16,706 bases of DNA from Donghicola sp036139795 (GTDB taxonomy: Bacteria > Pseudomonadota > Alphaproteobacteria > Rhodobacterales > Rhodobacteraceae): contig JAYZYX010000344.1 of NCBI GenBank assembly GCA_036139795.1, positions 1 through 16,706 on the forward strand, in the 5' to 3' direction. Positions 13,932 to 16,706 of the stretch are shown one piece after another (the stretch's first letter is position 1; every line of letters starts with the position of its first letter). The notes beneath the pieces are model-generated. The model did not search any database. It was given only the letters and a program-made list of their open reading frames with translations, and was not told the origin of the DNA. The translations under genes and the position numbers were made by a program.

Positions 13932-14930
13932 TTATCGTCCGTTAAGATCGGACACGATCTGGTTTACGATTGGCAATGCCTCTTGTCGGGTCATCCCCGG
14001 CTTCAGGCGCCGATCGTATAGAATTTGCAGCAATTGTTCATCATGTTTGGTCAGCAAGGCGAATTCCTCGTCGTCGTTGAAGATCGACGGGCGCGCCGTA
14101 AAGCTGTCATTGGGCAAGCCCATGGCCTGCGCCATTTCCTCATGGATGCAGGACTGGCGTAGCAGGCCTGGGTTCTCGGCCCGGATTACCACCAGTGTTT
14201 TGCCGATGTAGGGCGAGCCCTTGGATTTTGGGAACGTGATCGCCAGACACAACTGGTTGCGTGGCATCGACTGCACGGTGGACAGTGTGAAAGGGTCAAT
14301 TTCGGGGATTGCGGCTTGCATGGCCTGAGCGTAGGCGGCGCGATCTTCCTCTGCGATGAACAGCAAGAATAAATTCGCATTATCGCGCGTGCCCATGCGG
14401 ACCGGATGCCCGCTGGCACGGCTAAGCTTCTGGGTCATGGCCTGCACGTTGCGGCGGGCCGCGTCCCTTTGACTTGGCGGGACCGAGGCACTGAAGACCG
14501 TGAAGGCGTTGATCGGATCGCTCCAGCGTTTCAGCACGGTCGGGGCGTTGACCGAGACCAGCTGCCGACCGGACGAGATATATTCGCTGTGCAAAGCGAT
14601 CCGGTCGAAATCCCGCACCAGATCGCCGCTGCTATAGGTCATGTCGGGGCCAGAGGCAGATGTGCGCAACTTGCCTTGCTTTAACAGACGCTGTTGCAGC
14701 ATCGCGTAGTAGCGGCGCAGGCCATTCCCTTTATGTGTTGCCGCTATGTAAGGCGGGTTCGGATCGGGAAGGCTGGCCTTTTGCTGTTCGGTAATGTTGC
14801 GGGCGGGCTGGCTGACCTGCACGGTCGGGAATGTCACCGGTGCGCTACACCCCCCGATGACTGCAAGCAGTCCCAGCACGAGGGGCAATTTGAACGGGGT
14901 AAAAGTGATCAGTCGTCGTGTGCAGGTCAG
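13932..14930 (-). CDS. DUF2927-family lipoprotein, start inferred at CTG
   Basis: 332-aa (318 from the TTG at 14888) protein of unknown function, predicted periplasmic lipoprotein. The N-terminal signal has basic residues (TRR, then K14), a hydrophobic core and a lipobox ending IGGC (Cys28). The DUF2927 hallmarks are near the C-terminus: SCIHEEMAQAMGLPNDS, then SIFNDDEEFALLTKHDEQLLQILYD and LKPGM. No ATG or GTG opens this frame. TTG 14888 has no ribosome binding site and would remove the basic n-region, whereas CTG 14930 has GGGAG (14938-14942) at 7-base spacing and gives a complete lipoprotein signal. I therefore prefer CTG, while standard gene finders would report 14888. It starts 17 bases after the telA stop. 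Confidence 0.82.
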   Translation of the reverse strand: MTCTRRLITFTPFKLPLVLGLLAVIGGCSAPVTFPTVQVSQPARNITEQQKASLPDPNPPYIAATHKGNGLRRYYAMLQQRLLKQGKLRTSASGPDMTYSSGDLVRDFDRIALHSEYISSGRQLVSVNAPTVLKRWSDPINAFTVFSASVPPSQRDAARRNVQAMTQKLSRASGHPVRMGTRDNANLFLLFIAEEDRAAYAQAMQAAIPEIDPFTLSTVQSMPRNQLCLAITFPKSKGSPYIGKTLVVIRAENPGLLRQSCIHEEMAQAMGLPNDSFTARPSIFNDDEEFALLTKHDEQLLQILYDRRLKPGMTRQEALPIVNQIVSDLNGR

Positions 14931-14937
14931 AGCTGTT

Positions 14938-14942
14938 CTCCC
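14938..14942 (-). promoter_or_regulatory. Ribosome binding site that decides the DUF2927 start
   Basis: GGGAG on the minus strand, just after the telA stop, is 7 bases from CTG 14930. There is no comparable site before the TTG at 14888. It supports a non-canonical CTG start for the lipoprotein. Confidence 0.5.
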
Positions 14943-14947
14943 AAAGG

Positions 14948-16153
14948 TTACTGCGGCGGAACGGCGGTTGCTGCCGTGTCACCCAGTCCGGTCTTGCGCG
15001 CTTTGGCGGATGCCAGCGTGTCGCGTAGTTCGGCTTCCATCTTTTTCAGATCGCTCTCGGCAGCGGCGCGCTTGGCCTTGCCTTCGTCGGCGATTTGCAG
15101 GCTTTCCTGAATGGTCGCGATAAGGTCCGCGTTGGCGGTCTTGATCGCTTCGATGTCGAAGACACCACGTTCCATCTCTTCGCGGACCTTGCGGTTGGTC
15201 TCACGCAAGTTGGCCGCGTTTGCGGTCAGCAGTTCGTTGGTCAGATCATTCGCGCCACGGATCGCGGCGGCAGCTTCGGCGCTGCGCTGTATGGTGACGG
15301 CCTGCGCCAGCTGGGTTTCCCACAGAGGGACGGTGTTCACGAGGGTCGAGTTGATCTTGGTGACCAGCGATTTGTCGTTTTCTTGGACAAGACGGATCGA
15401 GGGCAGCGACTGCATCGTCACCTGACGGGTCAGCTTCAGATCGTGGACGCGGCGTTCCAGATCGTCACGCGCTGCGCGCAGGTCACGCAGTTCCTGGGCA
15501 CGCAGGATCTGGTCATTCTCGGCTGCGGCCTGAACCTCGGCCTCTTTGGCAGGGATAGTTTCGGTGTCCAGCTCAGCCAGCTTGGCCTCACCCGCCGCGA
15601 TGTAGAGCGCCAGCTCGTCGTAGAATTCCAGCGTCTTGGTATACAGCAGATCCAGCGCCTTGATGTCTTTCAGCAGCTTGTGCTCATGACCAAGGAGGTT
15701 CTCGGTAATGTTGTCGATCTGGTCCTGCACGGTTTCATAGCGCGCGGCGAATTTCGCTGCGGGCGCGGCGCGACCGATCAGTTTTTCCCACCAGCTGCGG
15801 TCGCGGCGCAGGTCTAGCTCGCTGATCGAGAAGCCGCGGATCGTGGTGACGATATCGCGCAGGCTGTCACCCGCGGGGCCAACGTCCTTGTTACGGACGC
15901 CTTCCAGCATCGATTGGGAAATCGTCTGCAATTCCGCCTGCGCGGCAGAGCCGAACGAGACGATAGAGTTGGTGTCGCTCATGTCCAGCTCGGCCATGCG
16001 CTTGGTGATGTCTTCTTTCGAGACGCCTACGGCGTTGTCCAAAATGACCATTTCCTTTTTAGGCTCTGGCAGGTGGGTCTGTGCGACCGCAATCACTTCC
16101 TGCGTTTGCTGAGCGGCTTGTTCTGCGGCCTTGGGGCCTGTCATAGCAGACAT
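14948..16153 (-). CDS. telA: TelA-family toxic anion resistance protein
   Basis: 401-aa member of the TelA family (PF05816), named for tellurite resistance but of unknown mechanism. It is soluble, largely alpha-helical and coiled-coil forming. Family-typical segments include FSISELDLRRDRSWWEKLIG (about 107-126), the YETVQDQIDNITENLLGHEHKLLKDI region, SLPSIRLVQENDKSLVTKI, and the VPLWETQLAQAV motif. Ala/Glu/Lys-rich helices close the C-terminus. The ATG at 16153 is preceded by AGAGGGAAG; a second ATG three codons on is also possible. It lies 40 bases after the XpaC-type gene and 17 bases before the DUF2927 start, so co-transcription is likely. TelA and XpaC proteins are known neighbours in many bacteria. 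Tellurite resistance here is only a family label. Confidence 0.94.
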   Translation of the reverse strand: MSAMTGPKAAEQAAQQTQEVIAVAQTHLPEPKKEMVILDNAVGVSKEDITKRMAELDMSDTNSIVSFGSAAQAELQTISQSMLEGVRNKDVGPAGDSLRDIVTTIRGFSISELDLRRDRSWWEKLIGRAAPAAKFAARYETVQDQIDNITENLLGHEHKLLKDIKALDLLYTKTLEFYDELALYIAAGEAKLAELDTETIPAKEAEVQAAAENDQILRAQELRDLRAARDDLERRVHDLKLTRQVTMQSLPSIRLVQENDKSLVTKINSTLVNTVPLWETQLAQAVTIQRSAEAAAAIRGANDLTNELLTANAANLRETNRKVREEMERGVFDIEAIKTANADLIATIQESLQIADEGKAKRAAAESDLKKMEAELRDTLASAKARKTGLGDTAATAVPPQ

Positions 16154-16193
16154 GAATCACTTCCCTCTTAAAAATTATAGTACTTTTGAACCG

Positions 16194-16706
16194 TTACTCG
16201 ATATCCCTGACCCCTTCGCGGGCCAGACGATCACGCAACACGCCGATTTCAATATCGAGGTCTTCTTTGTCATTCGTCAGAAGCTTTTGCGTCCTTGACG
16301 CAAAGTTACGCTCCAGATCATCCAGCAGGGTCATGAAATCATGCCGTGCGGCATCCGTCGGCGCACGGTCGTGCAACTCGGCGTATTTGATGGTCGCGTC
16401 ACGGGCCCCCAGCAGATAGACGCCCAGATATTTGCGCACCGAGGTCAGATCGCGCGGGTCGTTCTCAACCGTGCGGAACAGATCGCGGGCGGTGCCTGCG
16501 AAACCGGCCACGCGGGCCTCAAGCTGGCGGTCGCGGGTCATCGCGGCAGCTTCCGCCATCGAGGCCAGATGCTTTTCCGCCTCTTCCACAGCGCGGGCCA
16601 CACGGTCAGTCTGGTAGGTGTCTACACCCTCGGCGCGTTTGTTGGTGAGGGGGGCAAAGCCGCAGGCCAGACTGTGCCGCACCGGGCCTGCCACCAAGAA
16701 GATAGC
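16194..16706 (-). CDS. XpaC-family (5-bromo-4-chloroindolyl phosphate hydrolysis) protein, 5' end beyond window
   Basis: C-terminal 170 residues of an XpaC-like protein. The frame is open to the window edge and begins with a hydrophobic AIFLVAG segment, probably the end of a transmembrane region. An acidic and basic helical domain follows: DTYQTDRVARAVEEAEKHL, then FRTVENDPRDLTSVRKYLGV and YLLGARDATIKYAEL, which are family-typical. The TTG at 16697 is an internal leucine, not a start. The historical name comes from a Bacillus phenotype; no enzymatic activity is established. It is the most upstream gene seen in the minus-strand block and sits 40 bases before telA, its usual partner. Confidence 0.85.
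   Translation of the reverse strand, partial: AIFLVAGPVRHSLACGFAPLTNKRAEGVDTYQTDRVARAVEEAEKHLASMAEAAAMTRDRQLEARVAGFAGTARDLFRTVENDPRDLTSVRKYLGVYLLGARDATIKYAELHDRAPTDAARHDFMTLLDDLERNFASRTQKLLTNDKEDLDIEIGVLRDRLAREGVRDIE

Overview
The window looks like a chromosomal segment of an alphaproteobacterium, most likely a member of the Rhodobacterales/Roseobacter group. The base composition is GC-rich, protein sequences such as FolD, PurU, Dtd and the DUF2927 protein resemble that group, and a Zn-ribbon/SPFH/DUF2927/TelA gene set fits it as well. Genus is not resolvable by eye. I see no rRNA, tRNA, CRISPR array or insertion sequence.

Layout. (1) 1-1810, plus strand: two one-carbon genes, folD (first 17 or so codons missing at the window edge) and purU, closed by a strong intrinsic terminator at 1837-1866. 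(2) 1867-2586: a roughly 700-base, AT-richer region without a convincing long gene. It holds several small signals, including short ORFs with good ribosome binding sites and inverted repeats, and ends at the start of the next gene. (3) 2587-9957, plus strand: a compact type I secretion locus made of a BapA-prefix, Ig-repeat adhesin, then an outer-membrane TolC-family lipoprotein, an ABC exporter with a C39-like domain, and an HlyD-family membrane fusion protein. A hairpin without a T-tract separates substrate from exporter genes, and a terminator at 9993-10029 closes the operon. (4) 10047-16706, minus strand: reading in gene order, an XpaC-family gene (cut by the window end), telA, a DUF2927 lipoprotein gene, an SPFH+GYF_2 gene, then after 230 bases a membrane-anchored double zinc-ribbon gene, a PfkB sugar kinase and dtd. 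The plus and minus blocks converge on the 9993-10029 hairpin.

How they work together. The plus-strand locus carries everything needed to make and export one large Asp/Thr-rich, cysteine-free surface protein, probably a biofilm or attachment adhesin. The minus-strand block joins XpaC, TelA, a lipoprotein, an SPFH scaffold with a GYF_2 reader domain and a tail-anchored zinc-ribbon protein. None of these is biochemically understood well, but the combination suggests an envelope-stress module, and the zinc-ribbon/SPFH pair recalls the YdjG/YdjI proteins of the Bacillus PspA system. This is the best candidate in the window for an under-described system. The sugar kinase and dtd look like passengers at the 3' end of that block.
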